From NCBI RefSeq assembly GCF_025151385.1, contig NZ_CP102287.1, positions 2,852,001-2,916,000 of the forward strand: a stretch of DNA of 64,000 bases, written 5' to 3'. Source of the stretch: Hoylesella buccalis ATCC 35310. GTDB lineage: Bacteria; Bacteroidota; Bacteroidia; Bacteroidales; Bacteroidaceae. This document shows, piece after piece, positions 45,378 through 55,479 of the stretch (position 1 is the first letter of the stretch; every line of letters starts with the position of its first letter). Both the position numbers and the translations under genes were made by a program. The notes under the pieces are model-generated. The model was not told the DNA's origin. It was given only the letters and a program-made list of their open reading frames with translations, and made no database searches.

Positions 45378-46256
45378 ATGATAGAAGAGTTTTTGAACTA
45401 CCTGAGATTTGAGAAAAATCGCTCAGAGCTTACAGCTAAAAGCTACGGCGATGACCTGAGGGCCTTTGAACGCTATTTTCAAGGCTTAGGGGATCAAATC
45501 ACATGGGAGTCGGTAGACTCGGATATCATCCGCGGTTGGATGGAGGATATGATGGATCGTGGGAACAGTGCCACTTCAATTTGCAGAAGATTGAGTGCAT
45601 TGCGTTCCTTCTATCGCTATTCCCTTTCCCGAGGCTTGGTTCAGGTCAATCCCACCCTGCGTATAGAACGTCCCAAGATGGGTAAACCCTTACCGCAGTT
45701 TTTGAAAGAATCAGAAATGGATGAGCTGCTGGATGCCAGCACATGGGATACCAGCTATCAAGATGCCCTCGCGCGTACCATTATTATTACCTTTTATGAA
45801 ACAGGCATGCGGTTGGCGGAACTGATAGGGTTGGATGATGTTTCAGTAGACTTTGTCAACCGGCAGTTTAAAGTGCTGGGAAAAAGGAATAAACAGCGAC
45901 TGGTTCCATTCGGTGATGAATTGTATCAGGTTCTTCAGGAGTATTTGAATCAACGTAACGATCAGATTGTGCGAAACTCGTCGGCCTTCTTTTTGTCAAA
46001 AAACGGTGTTCGACTGAACCACAACCAAGTCAGGTATCTTGTAAAGAAACATTTGTCGCTGGTCTGCACTTTGAAGAAACGTACACCACACGTGCTTAGG
46101 CACACCTTTGCAACCACGATGCTCAACAATGGGGCAGGGCTTGAAAACGTGCAAAAGTTGTTGGGGCATGAAAGTCTGGAAACAACCGAAATCTATACGC
46201 ATACGACGTTTGAGCAGTTGAAAAAAGTCTATGAGAAGGCTCATCCCCGAGCTTAA
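45378..46256 (+). CDS. xerC: Tyrosine recombinase, Xer type
   Basis: A 292-residue site-specific recombinase, probably a Xer protein resolving chromosome dimers. The N-terminal SAM-like core-binding domain (FLNYLRFEKNRSELTAKSYGDDL, here only FEKNRSELTAKSYGDDL) is followed by the catalytic domain: Arg in ETGMRLAELIGL, HVLRHTFATTML (His and Arg), LGHESLETTEIYTH with the catalytic Tyr. Length and domain order fit XerC/XerD and not phage integrases, and the position between rpsU and hpf is the housekeeping context known in Bacteroidales. XerC versus XerD cannot be decided from sequence by eye. Confidence 0.88.
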   Translation: MIEEFLNYLRFEKNRSELTAKSYGDDLRAFERYFQGLGDQITWESVDSDIIRGWMEDMMDRGNSATSICRRLSALRSFYRYSLSRGLVQVNPTLRIERPKMGKPLPQFLKESEMDELLDASTWDTSYQDALARTIIITFYETGMRLAELIGLDDVSVDFVNRQFKVLGKRNKQRLVPFGDELYQVLQEYLNQRNDQIVRNSSAFFLSKNGVRLNHNQVRYLVKKHLSLVCTLKKRTPHVLRHTFATTMLNNGAGLENVQKLLGHESLETTEIYTHTTFEQLKKVYEKAHPRA

Positions 46257-46282
46257 CCTTTTTAAAAATAACAGGAGGTATT

Positions 46283-46582
46283 ATGGAAATTAAGATTCAG
46301 TCAATTCATTTTGACACTACCGAGAAATTGGAAGCCTTTATCGAAAAAAAAGTAGGCAAGTTAGAAAAAACATTGGAAGATATTCGGAAAGTAGAGGTGC
46401 AACTGAAATTAATCAAGCCAGCAACTGCATTGAACAAGCAGACAGCCTTAACGGTAGCCGTTCCTGGCAGTACTTTGTTTGTGGAGAAAACTTGTGATAC
46501 ATTTGAAGAGGGCGTTGACCTCTGTGTAGACGCGATGCGGGTTCAAATCTCCAAATACAAAGAAAAAATGCGGGCGCATTAA
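46283..46582 (+). CDS. hpf: Ribosome hibernation promoting factor (short HPF/RaiA type)
   Basis: A 99-residue HPF/RaiA-family protein that binds the 30S decoding region in non-growing cells. The pattern MEIKIQSIHFDTTEKLEAFIEKKVGKLEK and the C-terminal DAMRVQISKYKEK match the family. It is the short form, without the C-terminal dimerisation domain of long HPF. It lies 26 bases after the Xer gene, preceded by AGGAGG about four bases from the ATG, one of the few clear SD sequences here. Confidence 0.93.
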   Translation: MEIKIQSIHFDTTEKLEAFIEKKVGKLEKTLEDIRKVEVQLKLIKPATALNKQTALTVAVPGSTLFVEKTCDTFEEGVDLCVDAMRVQISKYKEKMRAH

Positions 46583-46599
46583 AAAAAAATCAAAAAAGC

Positions 46600-46630
46600 T
46601 TTGGCGATTAAAAAATAATCCCTATCTTTG
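46600..46630 (+). promoter_or_regulatory. Promoter of the tRNA/tuf cluster
   Basis: TTTG (46600-46603), 19 bases, TATCTTTG (46623-46630). It precedes four tRNAs and tuf. Confidence 0.75.
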
Positions 46631-46682
46631 CAGCCGTTTTACAACACGTATTAAACGAGTGGTTTGACGGCTGCATAGAATC

Positions 46683-46756
46683 GCCTCTTTAGCTCAGTTG
46701 GCCAGAGCACGTGATTTGTAATCTCGGGGTCGTTGGTTCGAATCCGACAAGAGGCT
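46683..46756 (+). tRNA. tRNA-Thr (anticodon TGT)
   Basis: Acceptor GCCTCTT with AAGAGGC, anticodon loop TTTGTAA, T-arm GGTTCGAATCC, discriminator T. The anticodon stem CGTGA/TCTCG has one T-T mismatch. CCA is not encoded. Confidence 0.92.
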
Positions 46757-46793
46757 CTCCAACAAAGAGAAGTGCGGGTTGTAAAAACAAAAA

Positions 46794-46876
46794 GGGTAGT
46801 TACCAGAGTGGCCAAATGGGGCAGACTGTAAATCTGCTGTCTTTCGACTTCGGTGGTTCGAATCCATCACTACCCA
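46794..46876 (+). tRNA. tRNA-Tyr (anticodon GTA)
   Basis: Class II tRNA of 83 bases with a long variable arm. Acceptor GGGTAGT with ACTACCC, anticodon GTA in CTGTAAA, T-arm GGTTCGAATCC, discriminator A. Confidence 0.94.
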
Positions 46877-46893
46877 CTTCAGTAGAAGTTTTT

Positions 46894-46966
46894 GCGGAAA
46901 TAGCTCAGTTGATAGAGCACTAGCCTTCCAAGCTGGGGGTCGCGGGTTTGAGCCCCGTTTTCCGCT
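46894..46966 (+). tRNA. tRNA-Gly (anticodon TCC)
   Basis: Acceptor GCGGAAA with TTTCCGC, anticodon TCC in CTTCCAA, discriminator T; 73 bases. Confidence 0.94.
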
Positions 46967-46972
46967 CTCGCT

Positions 46973-47044
<72 letters not shown>

Positions 47045-47130
47045 CTACTTCGGTTCTATTTTATAGATCCTTTGTAGAAAAACAGAAAAAACTTTTGACT
47101 ATTCATTTATATAAATAAAAAAGAAAAGCT

Positions 47131-48327
47131 ATGGCTAAAGAAGAATTCAAACGTACCAAACCGCACGTTAACATTGGTACAATTGGTCACGTTGACCACG
47201 GTAAGACTACTTTGACAGCTGCCATCTCTAAAACTCTTCATGACAAGGGTTTCGGTGGTGAGGATGTAAAGTCGTTTGACCAAATTGACAATGCTCCTGA
47301 GGAGAAAGAGCGTGGTATCACCATCAACTCTTCACACATCGAGTATGAAACAGCTAAACGTCACTACGCACACGTAGACTGTCCGGGTCACGCCGACTAT
47401 GTAAAGAACATGGTTACTGGTGCTGCTCAGATGGATGGCTCTATCCTTGTAGTTGCTGCTACTGATGGTCCTATGCCACAGACACGTGAGCACGTGCTTT
47501 TGGCTCGTCAGGTAAACGTTCCTCGTTTGGTTGTGTTCATGAACAAGTGTGACTTGGTAGAAGACGAAGAGATGCTTGAACTCGTTGAAATGGAGTTGCG
47601 CGAACTTCTTGAGCAATACGAATTCGAAGAGGATACTCCAATCGTTCGTGGTTCTGCACTGGGTGCATTGAATGGTGTTGACAAGTGGGTTGACAGCGTG
47701 ATGACGTTGATGGACACTGTTGACGAGTGGATTCAAGAGCCAGAGCGTGACCTTGACAAACCTTTCTTGATGCCAGTAGAGGACGTGTTCTCTATCACAG
47801 GTCGTGGTACCGTTGTAACAGGACGTATTGAGACTGGTAAGGTAAAGGTTGGCGACGAGATTCAGTTGCTCGGTCTTGGTGAGGACAAGAAGTCTGTTGT
47901 AACAGGCGTTGAAATGTTCCGTAAGATTCTTTCTGAAGGTGAAGCAGGTGATAACGTAGGACTTTTGCTCCGCGGTATCGATAAGGATGAAGTAAAGCGT
48001 GGTATGGTTGTTGTACACCCAGGTGCCATCACTCCTCACGATCACTTCAAGGCTTCCATCTATGTATTGAAGAAGGAAGAGGGTGGACGTCATACTCCAT
48101 TCGGAAACAAGTATCGTCCTCAGTTCTATCTCCGTACAATGGACTGTACAGGTGAGATCACTTTGCCAGAAGGCGTAGAGATGGTGATGCCTGGTGACAA
48201 CGTAGAGATTGAGGTTACCTTGATTTACAAGGTTGCCCTGAACGAAGGTCTTCGTTTCGCTATCCGTGAGGGTGGTCGTACCGTAGGTTCTGGCCAGATC
48301 ACACAGATTCTTGACGACGTAAAGTAA
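47131..48327 (+). CDS. tuf: Elongation factor Tu
   Basis: Delivers aminoacyl-tRNA to the ribosome as a GTP-dependent factor. The 398-residue protein has the P-loop [13 protein letters not shown], switch regions [12 protein letters not shown], and the guanine-specificity NKCDLV, then domains 2 and 3 ([26 protein letters not shown] end). Codon use is strongly biased, as expected for a highly expressed gene. It probably shares transcription with the four upstream tRNAs, since no consensus promoter lies in the 86-base gap. A strong terminator follows, then tRNA-Trp. Confidence 0.98.
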   Translation: MAKEEFKRTKPHVNIGTIGHVDHGKTTLTAAISKTLHDKGFGGEDVKSFDQIDNAPEEKERGITINSSHIEYETAKRHYAHVDCPGHADYVKNMVTGAAQMDGSILVVAATDGPMPQTREHVLLARQVNVPRLVVFMNKCDLVEDEEMLELVEMELRELLEQYEFEEDTPIVRGSALGALNGVDKWVDSVMTLMDTVDEWIQEPERDLDKPFLMPVEDVFSITGRGTVVTGRIETGKVKVGDEIQLLGLGEDKKSVVTGVEMFRKILSEGEAGDNVGLLLRGIDKDEVKRGMVVVHPGAITPHDHFKASIYVLKKEEGGRHTPFGNKYRPQFYLRTMDCTGEITLPEGVEMVMPGDNVEIEVTLIYKVALNEGLRFAIREGGRTVGSGQITQILDDVK

Positions 48328-48373
48328 ATTGACCACACGCGAGTAAAAGTATACCTTTTCTCGTTATCATACA

Positions 48374-48408
48374 AAGTTCCCGCAATGCGGTTGCGGGGAC
48401 TTCTTTTA
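48374..48408 (+). terminator. Intrinsic terminator of tuf
   Basis: AAGTTCCCGCAA (48374-48385) pairs with TTGCGGGGACTT (48391-48402), 12 pairs with one G-U, loop of five, then CTTTTA. The tRNA-Trp gene begins right after, so some read-through is likely. Confidence 0.75.
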
Positions 48409-48480
48409 CGGGTTTAGCTCAGTTGGTAGAGCACTGGTCTCCAAAACCAGGTGTCGAGAGTTCGAGTCTTTCAACCCGTG
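48408..48480 (+). tRNA. tRNA-Trp (anticodon CCA)
   Basis: Acceptor ACGGGTT with AACCCGT, anticodon CCA in TCTCCAAAA, discriminator G; 73 bases. It immediately precedes secE, the same order known in many bacteria. Confidence 0.95.
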
Positions 48481-48496
48481 CTAAAAAGAAAATCAT

Positions 48497-48709
48497 ATGT
48501 TTAAGAAGATTGAAAGTTTTTTCAAGAATGTAGTAAATTACTGCAAAGCTTGCTATGATGAACTTGCGCATAAAACTACTTGGCCTACAAGCCGGGAATT
48601 AACTCACAGTGCAGTGGTTGTATTATCTGCTTCCCTAGTCATTGCACTGATTGTGTTCTGTATGGACTGGTGCTTCCAGCACTTGATGGGCATTGTTTAT
48701 CCAGGTTAA
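48497..48709 (+). CDS. secE: Protein translocase subunit SecE
   Basis: A 70-residue subunit of the SecYEG channel. The short cytoplasmic amphipathic part with ELAHKTTWPTSRELTHSAVVV (the conserved W-P-x-x-x-E) is followed by one membrane helix (ALIVFCMDWCFQHLMGIV region). It is 11 bases before nusG and starts the secE-nusG-rplK-rplA-rplJ-rplL-rpoB-rpoC order. Confidence 0.95.
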   Translation: MFKKIESFFKNVVNYCKACYDELAHKTTWPTSRELTHSAVVVLSASLVIALIVFCMDWCFQHLMGIVYPG

Positions 48710-48720
48710 ATCATTAGGAT

Positions 48721-49266
48721 ATGGCAGAAACAAAAAAGAATTGGTATGTACTGCGTGCTGTCAGTGGAAAAGAAGCCAAGTTGAAAGAATACATCGAGGC
48801 TGAAATCAAACACAACACGTTGTTACAACAGCATGTCTCTCAGGTTTTGATACCGATGGAGAAACATGCAACCTTGCGTAATGGCAAGAGAGTTGAAAAG
48901 GAGAAGATCAGTCTCCCGGGATACATTTTTGTTGAAGCTTCCCTCGTGGGTGATGTGGCGCATACTTTGCGTTTTATGCCCAATTGCTTGGGTTTCCTAG
49001 GAGGATTGGATAATCCATCCCCTGTTCCCCAGTCTGAAATCAATCGTATGCTTGGCGAAGCCGAAGATACCGAAATAATGAACGGGATTGAAGTTCCTTA
49101 TGAGGTTGATGAGGTTGTCAAGGTAACAGATGGGCCTTTTAGTGGGTTCAGTGGCGTCATTGAAGAGGTGAATGCCGAGAAACATAAACTGAAGGTCTTG
49201 GTAAAGATTTTTGGACGTAAGACTCCGTTGGAACTAAGTTTTATGCAAGTTGAAAAAGAGGCTTAA
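48721..49266 (+). CDS. nusG: Transcription termination/antitermination factor NusG
   Basis: Couples RNA polymerase to ribosome or Rho. The 181-residue protein has the NGN domain ([42 protein letters not shown]) and a C-terminal KOW domain ([24 protein letters not shown], given in part). Cytoplasmic. Gene order with secE and rplK is the standard one. Confidence 0.97.
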   Translation: MAETKKNWYVLRAVSGKEAKLKEYIEAEIKHNTLLQQHVSQVLIPMEKHATLRNGKRVEKEKISLPGYIFVEASLVGDVAHTLRFMPNCLGFLGGLDNPSPVPQSEINRMLGEAEDTEIMNGIEVPYEVDEVVKVTDGPFSGFSGVIEEVNAEKHKLKVLVKIFGRKTPLELSFMQVEKEA

Positions 49267-49322
49267 CGCAGTTACGGGCGTTAGGTTATCTTTCGTATAT
49301 ATTAAATTAAATATTAACAAAA

Positions 49323-49766
49323 ATGGCTAAAGAAGTAGCTGGATTAATCAAATTACAGATTAAAGGTGGTGCTGCGAATCCTTCTCCACCAGTAGGACCT
49401 GCTTTGGGTTCTAAGGGTATCAATATCATGGGATTCTGCAAGGAGTTCAACGCCAGAACCCAGGATAAGGCAGGGAAAATCATTCCTGTTATTATCACTT
49501 ACTATACTGACAAGTCATTCGATTTTGTTCTCAAAACACCTCCTGCAGCCGTACAGCTCAAGGAGATGGCAAAAGTAAAGACAGCCTCAGCTCAGCCTAA
49601 TCGCCAGAAGGTAGCTTCCGTTACTTGGGATCAAGTACGGACTATTGCTGAAGATAAGATGGCCGATTTGAACTGTTTTACTATTGAGAGTGCAATGAGA
49701 CTTGTTGCAGGTACTGCACGTAGTATGGGTATTACTGTAAAAGGGGAATTCCCTGGAAATAATTAA
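49323..49766 (+). CDS. rplK: 50S ribosomal protein L11
   Basis: A 147-residue ribosomal protein of the GTPase-associated centre. The N-terminal proline-rich [23 protein letters not shown] and C-terminal domain ending in [10 protein letters not shown] are typical. Probably autoregulated with rplA in many bacteria; no direct sign here. Confidence 0.97.
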   Translation: MAKEVAGLIKLQIKGGAANPSPPVGPALGSKGINIMGFCKEFNARTQDKAGKIIPVIITYYTDKSFDFVLKTPPAAVQLKEMAKVKTASAQPNRQKVASVTWDQVRTIAEDKMADLNCFTIESAMRLVAGTARSMGITVKGEFPGNN

Positions 49767-49780
49767 AACTTCAATTAGAA

Positions 49781-50473
49781 ATGAGTAAACTGACAAAAAA
49801 TCAGAAATCAGTAGCTGAGAAGGTTGAAGCAGGGAAGGCATACACATTGAAAGAGGCTTCAGAATTGGTGAAGGAAATCACCACCACCAAGTTTGATGCA
49901 TCTCTGGATATTGATGTTCGCTTAGGCGTAGACCCACGAAAGGCTAACCAGATGGTGCGAGGTGTTGTTACACTCCCACACGGAACTGGTAAGGTTACTC
50001 GTGTTCTCTGCCTCTGTACTCCTGATCAGGAAGCAGCTGCCAAGGAAGCAGGTGCCGACTATGTTGGTCTGGATGAGTATATCGAAAAGATCAAAGGTGG
50101 ATGGACAGATGTAGATGTAATCATTACAATGCCATCATGCATGGGAAAAGTAGGTCCTTTGGGTCGTGTGCTCGGACCTCGTGGCTTGATGCCTAACCCT
50201 AAAAGTGGTACGGTAACGATGGATGTTGCTAAGGCAGTTTCGGAAATCAAGAAGGGTAAGATAGACTTTAAAGTTGACAAGGCAGGTATCATACATACCT
50301 CCATTGGCAAAGTAAGCATGACAGCAGAGCAAATCTATGGCAATGCGAAGGAGTTTATCTCTACGGTTATCAAATTGAAACCGACTGCTGCAAAAGGTAC
50401 GTACATCAAGAGTATCTTTATTTCCAGCACTATGAGTAAGGGTATCAAGATTGATCCTAAATCAGTTGAATAA
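49781..50473 (+). CDS. rplA: 50S ribosomal protein L1
   Basis: A 230-residue protein of the L1 stalk. The signature [23 protein letters not shown] is present (seen as [16 protein letters not shown]), with typical two-domain layout. It is 14 bases after rplK. In other bacteria L1 represses its own operon by binding mRNA; no clear site was identified. Confidence 0.97.
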   Translation: MSKLTKNQKSVAEKVEAGKAYTLKEASELVKEITTTKFDASLDIDVRLGVDPRKANQMVRGVVTLPHGTGKVTRVLCLCTPDQEAAAKEAGADYVGLDEYIEKIKGGWTDVDVIITMPSCMGKVGPLGRVLGPRGLMPNPKSGTVTMDVAKAVSEIKKGKIDFKVDKAGIIHTSIGKVSMTAEQIYGNAKEFISTVIKLKPTAAKGTYIKSIFISSTMSKGIKIDPKSVE

Positions 50474-50491
50474 CTCTAAAAGTTTTGTAAA

Positions 50492-51010
50492 ATGAAAAAG
50501 GAAGTAAAAGATACTATAATCGTTGAACTAGGTGAGAAGCTTAAGGAGTTTCCACATTTCTATCTTGTAGACCTTACAGGATTGAATGCTGGAGCTACCA
50601 GTGCACTTCGTCGCAAATGCTTCAAGAACGAGATCAAGATGGTCGTTGTGAAGAATACGCTTCTGCAGAAAGCTTTCGACGCATCTGATGTTGACTATGA
50701 ACCTTTGTACGACAGTTTGAAAGGCAGCACCGCTGTGATGTTCACACAGACAGCCAATGTGCCTGCTAAACTACTGAAGGAATATCAAAAGGAAGGAATT
50801 CCTGCCCTCAAAGCTGCTTATGCTGAAGAAAGTATCTATGTAGGTGCTGATAAATTAGCTGAGCTGGCTGCTCTCAAGAGCAAGAACGAAGTTATCGCAG
50901 AGATTGTGGCATTGCTGCAATCGCCCGCAAAGAACGTTGTTTCTGCTCTCCAATCGGGTGCAAACACCATTCATGGCGTGCTGAAGACATTAGGCGAGCG
51001 TCCTGAATAA
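50492..51010 (+). CDS. rplJ: 50S ribosomal protein L10
   Basis: A 172-residue stalk base protein that carries L7/L12 dimers. Features are VVKNTLLQKAF and the C-terminal helix binding L7/L12. It is 18 bases after rplA and 74 bases before rplL. In many bacteria L10 represses this operon through a leader RNA. Confidence 0.96.
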   Translation: MKKEVKDTIIVELGEKLKEFPHFYLVDLTGLNAGATSALRRKCFKNEIKMVVVKNTLLQKAFDASDVDYEPLYDSLKGSTAVMFTQTANVPAKLLKEYQKEGIPALKAAYAEESIYVGADKLAELAALKSKNEVIAEIVALLQSPAKNVVSALQSGANTIHGVLKTLGERPE

Positions 51011-51084
51011 TCAACGATGCTCATTCATGGATGACATCAACAGTAAATAATTAGACAAAAAATAAATTAAATTTTTAGAATAAA

Positions 51085-51462
51085 ATGGCAGATATTAAAG
51101 CTATTGCTGAAGAATTGGTAAATTTGACAGTTAAGGAAGTTAATGAGTTGGCAACAGTCCTCAAGGACGAGTATGGTATTGAGCCCGCTGCTGCAGCTGT
51201 TGCTGTAGCTGCTGGTCCTGCTGCTGGTGCAGCTGACGCAGCTGAAGAGAAGACATCTTTTGATGTTGTCTTGACAGAAGTTGGCGCTACTAAGCTTCAG
51301 GTTGTAAAGGCTGTGAAAGAAGCTTGTGGCCTTGGCTTGAAGGAAGCAAAGGACTTGGTAGACGGTGCTCCTGCTACCATCAAAGAAGGCTTGTCTAAGG
51401 ACGAAGCTGAGAACTTGAAGAAGGCTATCGAAGCAGCCGGCGCTAAGGCAGAACTCAAGTAA
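51085..51462 (+). CDS. rplL: 50S ribosomal protein L7/L12
   Basis: A 125-residue stalk protein that recruits translation GTPases. N-terminal dimerisation domain, flexible Ala/Gly hinge ([19 protein letters not shown]), and C-terminal domain [21 protein letters not shown] to [14 protein letters not shown]. Strong codon bias. Followed by an attenuator-like hairpin before rpoB. Confidence 0.97.
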   Translation: MADIKAIAEELVNLTVKEVNELATVLKDEYGIEPAAAAVAVAAGPAAGAADAAEEKTSFDVVLTEVGATKLQVVKAVKEACGLGLKEAKDLVDGAPATIKEGLSKDEAENLKKAIEAAGAKAELK

Positions 51463-51527
51463 GCTTAAATATTTGGTACAGTATAGCCTTAGAGGTTATA
51501 CGGTGCCAATTACTTTTATTACGAATG

Positions 51528-51566
51528 TGGTTAGGATTTGCTCAGTAAGCATGTCCTAACCATTTT
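51528..51566 (+). terminator. Attenuator-like hairpin between rplL and rpoB
   Basis: TGGTTAGGA (51528-51536) pairs with TCCTAACCA (51554-51562), nine perfect pairs, with a further small GCT/AGC pairing in the loop, followed by TTTT. It probably lowers transcription into rpoBC relative to L7/L12, as known for E. coli. Confidence 0.65.
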
Positions 51567-51627
51567 GTGTCTTAAGATGACAAAATCCTAATTGGCTCAC
51601 GGGATTGTTTTCCCAATCATAAAATAT

Positions 51628-54600
51628 ATGGCTACAAAAATCATTGATAACAGAATTAATTTTGCAAGCGTGCATAATCCGGTTCCTTTTCCGGATTTTC
51701 TCGATGTGCAATTAAAGTCCTTCAAGGATTTCTTACAGTTGGAAACCCCACCTGAGGAACGCAAGAATGACGGTTTGTATAAGGTGTTCGCCGAGAACTT
51801 CCCTATCACCGATACGCGTAATAATTTCGTTCTCGAGTTCTTGGATTACTTTATCGATCCTCCTAGATATTCCATTGAAGAATGTCTGGAGCGCGGATTG
51901 ACCTATAGTGTGCCCTTGAAGGCGAAGATGAAACTTTATTGTACAGATCCCGATCATGAAGATTTTGGTACCTTTATCCAGGACGTTTTCCTGGGTACCA
52001 TTCCATACATGACGGATAATGGTACTTTTGTTATCAATGGTGCAGAGCGTGTTGTTGTTTCTCAGCTGCATCGCTCTCCAGGTGTATTCTTCGGTCAAGG
52101 AGTACATGCTAATGGTACAATGTTGTACTCTGCCCGAATCATTCCGTTCAAAGGTTCGTGGATTGAGTTCGCAACAGACATTAATAATGTGATGTATGCC
52201 TACATTGATCGTAAGAAGAAACTGCCTGTTACCACTTTGTTGCGTGCCATAGGTTATCAGTCGGATAAAGACATCCTTCAAATCTTTGATCTTGCCGAAG
52301 AAATAAAGGTGAATAAGAAGAACATGAAAGCCGCTGTTGGACGACGGTTGGCTGCACGTGTTCTAAAAAGCTGGAATGAAGACTTTGTGGATGAGGATAC
52401 GGGTGAAGTGGTATCTATCGAACGCAATGAGGTCATCATGGAACGCGAAACAGAAATCACTGCTGAGAATGTCCAAGACATCTTGGATAGTGGTGCTTCG
52501 ACGCTCCTGTTACATAAGGACTCTGAGATGGCTAACAAGTTTGCCATCATCTTCAATACGCTGTCGAAGGATCCTTCCAACTCAGAAAAAGAGGCGGTTA
52601 CCTATATTTATCGTCAGTTGCGTAATGCCGAACCGGTAGATGACGCCAGTGCCAGAGAGGTATTTAATAACTTGTTCTTCTCTGACAAGCGTTATGACTT
52701 GGGAGAAGTAGGCCGCTATCGTATCAATAAGAAACTGGGCCTGGATACCGACATGGATATCCGTGTGTTGACCAAAGATGATATCATTGCGATCATCAAA
52801 TATTTGATTCAGTTGGTTAACTCTAACGCGACGGTGGACGACATTGACCACTTGTCTAACCGACGCGTTCGTACAGTTGGTGAGCAGTTATCCAATCAGT
52901 TCTCTATTGGGTTGGCCCGTATGAGTAGGACCATTCGTGAACGCATGAACGTGCGTGACAACGAAGTCTTTACGCCTACTGATTTGATCAATGCCAAGAC
53001 CATCACTAGCGTAATCAACTCGTTCTTTGGAACCAACCCATTGTCACAGTTCATGGATCAAACCAATCCATTGGCTGAGGTCACTCACAAGCGTCGTTTG
53101 TCAGCGTTAGGCCCTGGTGGACTTTCACGTGAACGTGCAGGTTTCGAAGTGCGTGACGTACACTATACACACTATGGTCGTTTGTGTCCTATTGAAAGTC
53201 CTGAAGGACCAAACATTGGCTTGATTTCTTCACTTTGCGTGTATGCTAAGATCAACGACATGGGCTTCATTGTTACTCCTTATCGAAAAGTTAAGGATAC
53301 AAAAGTAGACATGAACAATGATCATATCGTGTTCATGACTGCAGAGGAAGAGGAAGATTTGCTTGTTGGACAGGGAAATGCTCCGTTGCGTAAAGATGGT
53401 TCATTTATTCGTGACTATGTTAAATGCCGTCAAGATGCCGACTACCCAGTAGTAGATCCTGATGAAGTTGCCTTGATGGATGTTTCTCCACAGCAGATTG
53501 CTTCTGTTTCTGCTGCGCTGATTCCTTTCTTGGAGCATGACGATGGTCACCGCGCGTTGATGGGATGTAACATGATGCGTCAGGCCGTACCTTTGCTTCA
53601 CAATGATGCACCAATCGTAGGAACAGGATTGGAGAAGCAGGTGTGTGAAAACTCTCGTACGATGATTACTGCCGAAGGTGATGGCGTGATAGAATATGTT
53701 GATGCTACAACCATTCGTATCTTATATGACCGCACCGAGGAAGAAGAGTTTGTAAGTTTCGAACCAGCCTTGAAGGAATATCGTATTCCCAAGTTCCGTC
53801 GTACCAATCAAAATATGACCATCGACTTGCGTCCTATTTGTGTGAAAGGTCAACGTGTGAAGGATGGCGACATCTTAACTGAGGGCTACGCTACCGAAAA
53901 TGGTGAGCTGGCGCTCGGTCGTAATATGTTGGTGGCTTACATGCCATGGAAGGGATACAACTATGAGGATGCTGTGGTTATTTCCGAACGTGTCGTTCGT
54001 GATGACGTGTTGACATCTGTCCACGTTGATGAGTATTCTCTTGATGTCCGCGAAACAAAGCGAGGCATGGAAGAGTTTACCAACGACATCCCCAATGTTA
54101 GTGAAGAGGCAACCAAGGATCTTGATGAAAATGGTGTCATCAGGGTAGGTGCACGTGTGGAGCCAGGTGATATCTTAATTGGTAAGATTTCACCTAAGGG
54201 CGAGAGCGATCCTTCTCCTGAAGAGAAATTGCTTCGTGCCATCTTTGGTGACAAAGCTGGAGACGTGAAGGATTCTTCTTTGAAGGCCAATCCATCTTTG
54301 AGTGGTGTCGTGATTGACAAAAAACTCTTTACGCGTGCGATTAAGACACGTGAGACCAAGAAGCATGATAAACTGATTCTTGCGAAGATTGACGAAGAGT
54401 ACGAAGCCAAGAATACAGACTTGAAGGATATCCTGGTAGACAAGTTGTTGACTTTGACTGAGAGCAAAAAGTCACAAGGTGTGAAAGATTATACGGGTGC
54501 CGAGATTATTACAAAGGGAAGCAATTTTACAGCTGCCGCTTTGAAGAATCTGGAGTATGACGGAATTCAGTCAAACGATTGGACGGATGATGACCATACC

Positions 54601-55440
54601 AATGGCCTCATCCAGACGTTGATACTCAATTATATCCGAAAATACAAGTTGCTTGATGCTGAATTGAAGCGTCGTAAGTTTGCCATCTCTATCGGTGACG
54701 AACTCCCAACAGGCGTTTTGCAGATGGCAAAGGTATACATCGCTAAGAAACGTAAGATTAGTGTGGGTGATAAACTCGCAGGACGCCATGGTAACAAGGG
54801 TATCGTGTCTAAGATTGTCCGTGTAGAGGATATGCCATTCTTGGAAGACGGTCGTCCGGTTGACTTGGTGCTGAACCCATTGGGTGTGCCTTCTCGTATG
54901 AACCTGGGACAGATATTCGAAGCTATCCTTGGTGCTGCCGGTCGCAAGCTGGGTGTTAAGTTTGCTACACCTATTTTCGATGGTGCTAAATTGGATGATT
55001 TATCAGAATGGACAGACAAAGCCGGATTGCCTCACTTGTGTTCTACCCATCTGTATGATGGAGAAACAGGAAAGAAGTTTGACCAGCCTGCAACGGTGGG
55101 TATCACCTATTTCTTGAAGCTCGGACACATGGTTGAGGATAAAATGCATGCACGCTCTATTGGTCCTTACTCTTTGATTACCCAACAGCCACTTGGTGGT
55201 AAAGCACAGTTCGGTGGACAACGTTTTGGTGAGATGGAGGTGTGGGCTCTTGAAGCTTTCGGAGCCAGTCATGTGTTACAAGAGATTCTCACCATCAAGT
55301 CAGATGACACCGTTGGGCGCAGCAAGGCTTACGAAGCCATCGTCAAAGGCGATTCCATGCCAACACCTGGTATTCCTGAATCGTTGAATGTGCTTCTCCA
55401 TGAATTGCGTGGACTCGGATTGAGCGTGAAACTCGATTAG
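51628..55440 (+). CDS. rpoB: DNA-directed RNA polymerase subunit beta
   Basis: Catalytic subunit of RNA polymerase, 1270 residues from ATG 51628, the usual Bacteroidales size; an upstream in-frame ATG at 51592 would add 12 residues with a poorer context. Conserved regions visible include the rifampicin-pocket stretch [33 protein letters not shown] (partly quoted: [11 protein letters not shown]), [13 protein letters not shown], and the C-terminal [18 protein letters not shown]. It is 39 bases before rpoC. Confidence 0.98.
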   Translation: MATKIIDNRINFASVHNPVPFPDFLDVQLKSFKDFLQLETPPEERKNDGLYKVFAENFPITDTRNNFVLEFLDYFIDPPRYSIEECLERGLTYSVPLKAKMKLYCTDPDHEDFGTFIQDVFLGTIPYMTDNGTFVINGAERVVVSQLHRSPGVFFGQGVHANGTMLYSARIIPFKGSWIEFATDINNVMYAYIDRKKKLPVTTLLRAIGYQSDKDILQIFDLAEEIKVNKKNMKAAVGRRLAARVLKSWNEDFVDEDTGEVVSIERNEVIMERETEITAENVQDILDSGASTLLLHKDSEMANKFAIIFNTLSKDPSNSEKEAVTYIYRQLRNAEPVDDASAREVFNNLFFSDKRYDLGEVGRYRINKKLGLDTDMDIRVLTKDDIIAIIKYLIQLVNSNATVDDIDHLSNRRVRTVGEQLSNQFSIGLARMSRTIRERMNVRDNEVFTPTDLINAKTITSVINSFFGTNPLSQFMDQTNPLAEVTHKRRLSALGPGGLSRERAGFEVRDVHYTHYGRLCPIESPEGPNIGLISSLCVYAKINDMGFIVTPYRKVKDTKVDMNNDHIVFMTAEEEEDLLVGQGNAPLRKDGSFIRDYVKCRQDADYPVVDPDEVALMDVSPQQIASVSAALIPFLEHDDGHRALMGCNMMRQAVPLLHNDAPIVGTGLEKQVCENSRTMITAEGDGVIEYVDATTIRILYDRTEEEEFVSFEPALKEYRIPKFRRTNQNMTIDLRPICVKGQRVKDGDILTEGYATENGELALGRNMLVAYMPWKGYNYEDAVVISERVVRDDVLTSVHVDEYSLDVRETKRGMEEFTNDIPNVSEEATKDLDENGVIRVGARVEPGDILIGKISPKGESDPSPEEKLLRAIFGDKAGDVKDSSLKANPSLSGVVIDKKLFTRAIKTRETKKHDKLILAKIDEEYEAKNTDLKDILVDKLLTLTESKKSQGVKDYTGAEIITKGSNFTAAALKNLEYDGIQSNDWTDDDHTNGLIQTLILNYIRKYKLLDAELKRRKFAISIGDELPTGVLQMAKVYIAKKRKISVGDKLAGRHGNKGIVSKIVRVEDMPFLEDGRPVDLVLNPLGVPSRMNLGQIFEAILGAAGRKLGVKFATPIFDGAKLDDLSEWTDKAGLPHLCSTHLYDGETGKKFDQPATVGITYFLKLGHMVEDKMHARSIGPYSLITQQPLGGKAQFGGQRFGEMEVWALEAFGASHVLQEILTIKSDDTVGRSKAYEAIVKGDSMPTPGIPESLNVLLHELRGLGLSVKLD

Positions 55441-55479
55441 TAATGAATAGATTGTTTTCACACAATAAAGATAAAGAAC

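Noticed and set aside
45378..46256. Phage or mobile-element integrase next to tRNA genes
   Set aside because: Although it is a tyrosine recombinase near tRNAs, its length and domains fit Xer proteins, it is flanked by rpsU and hpf, and no attachment-site duplication or phage gene is present.
47332..48336. 334-residue minus-strand open frame opposite tuf
   Set aside because: tuf is unmistakable and highly expressed; the reverse frame reflects its codon bias.
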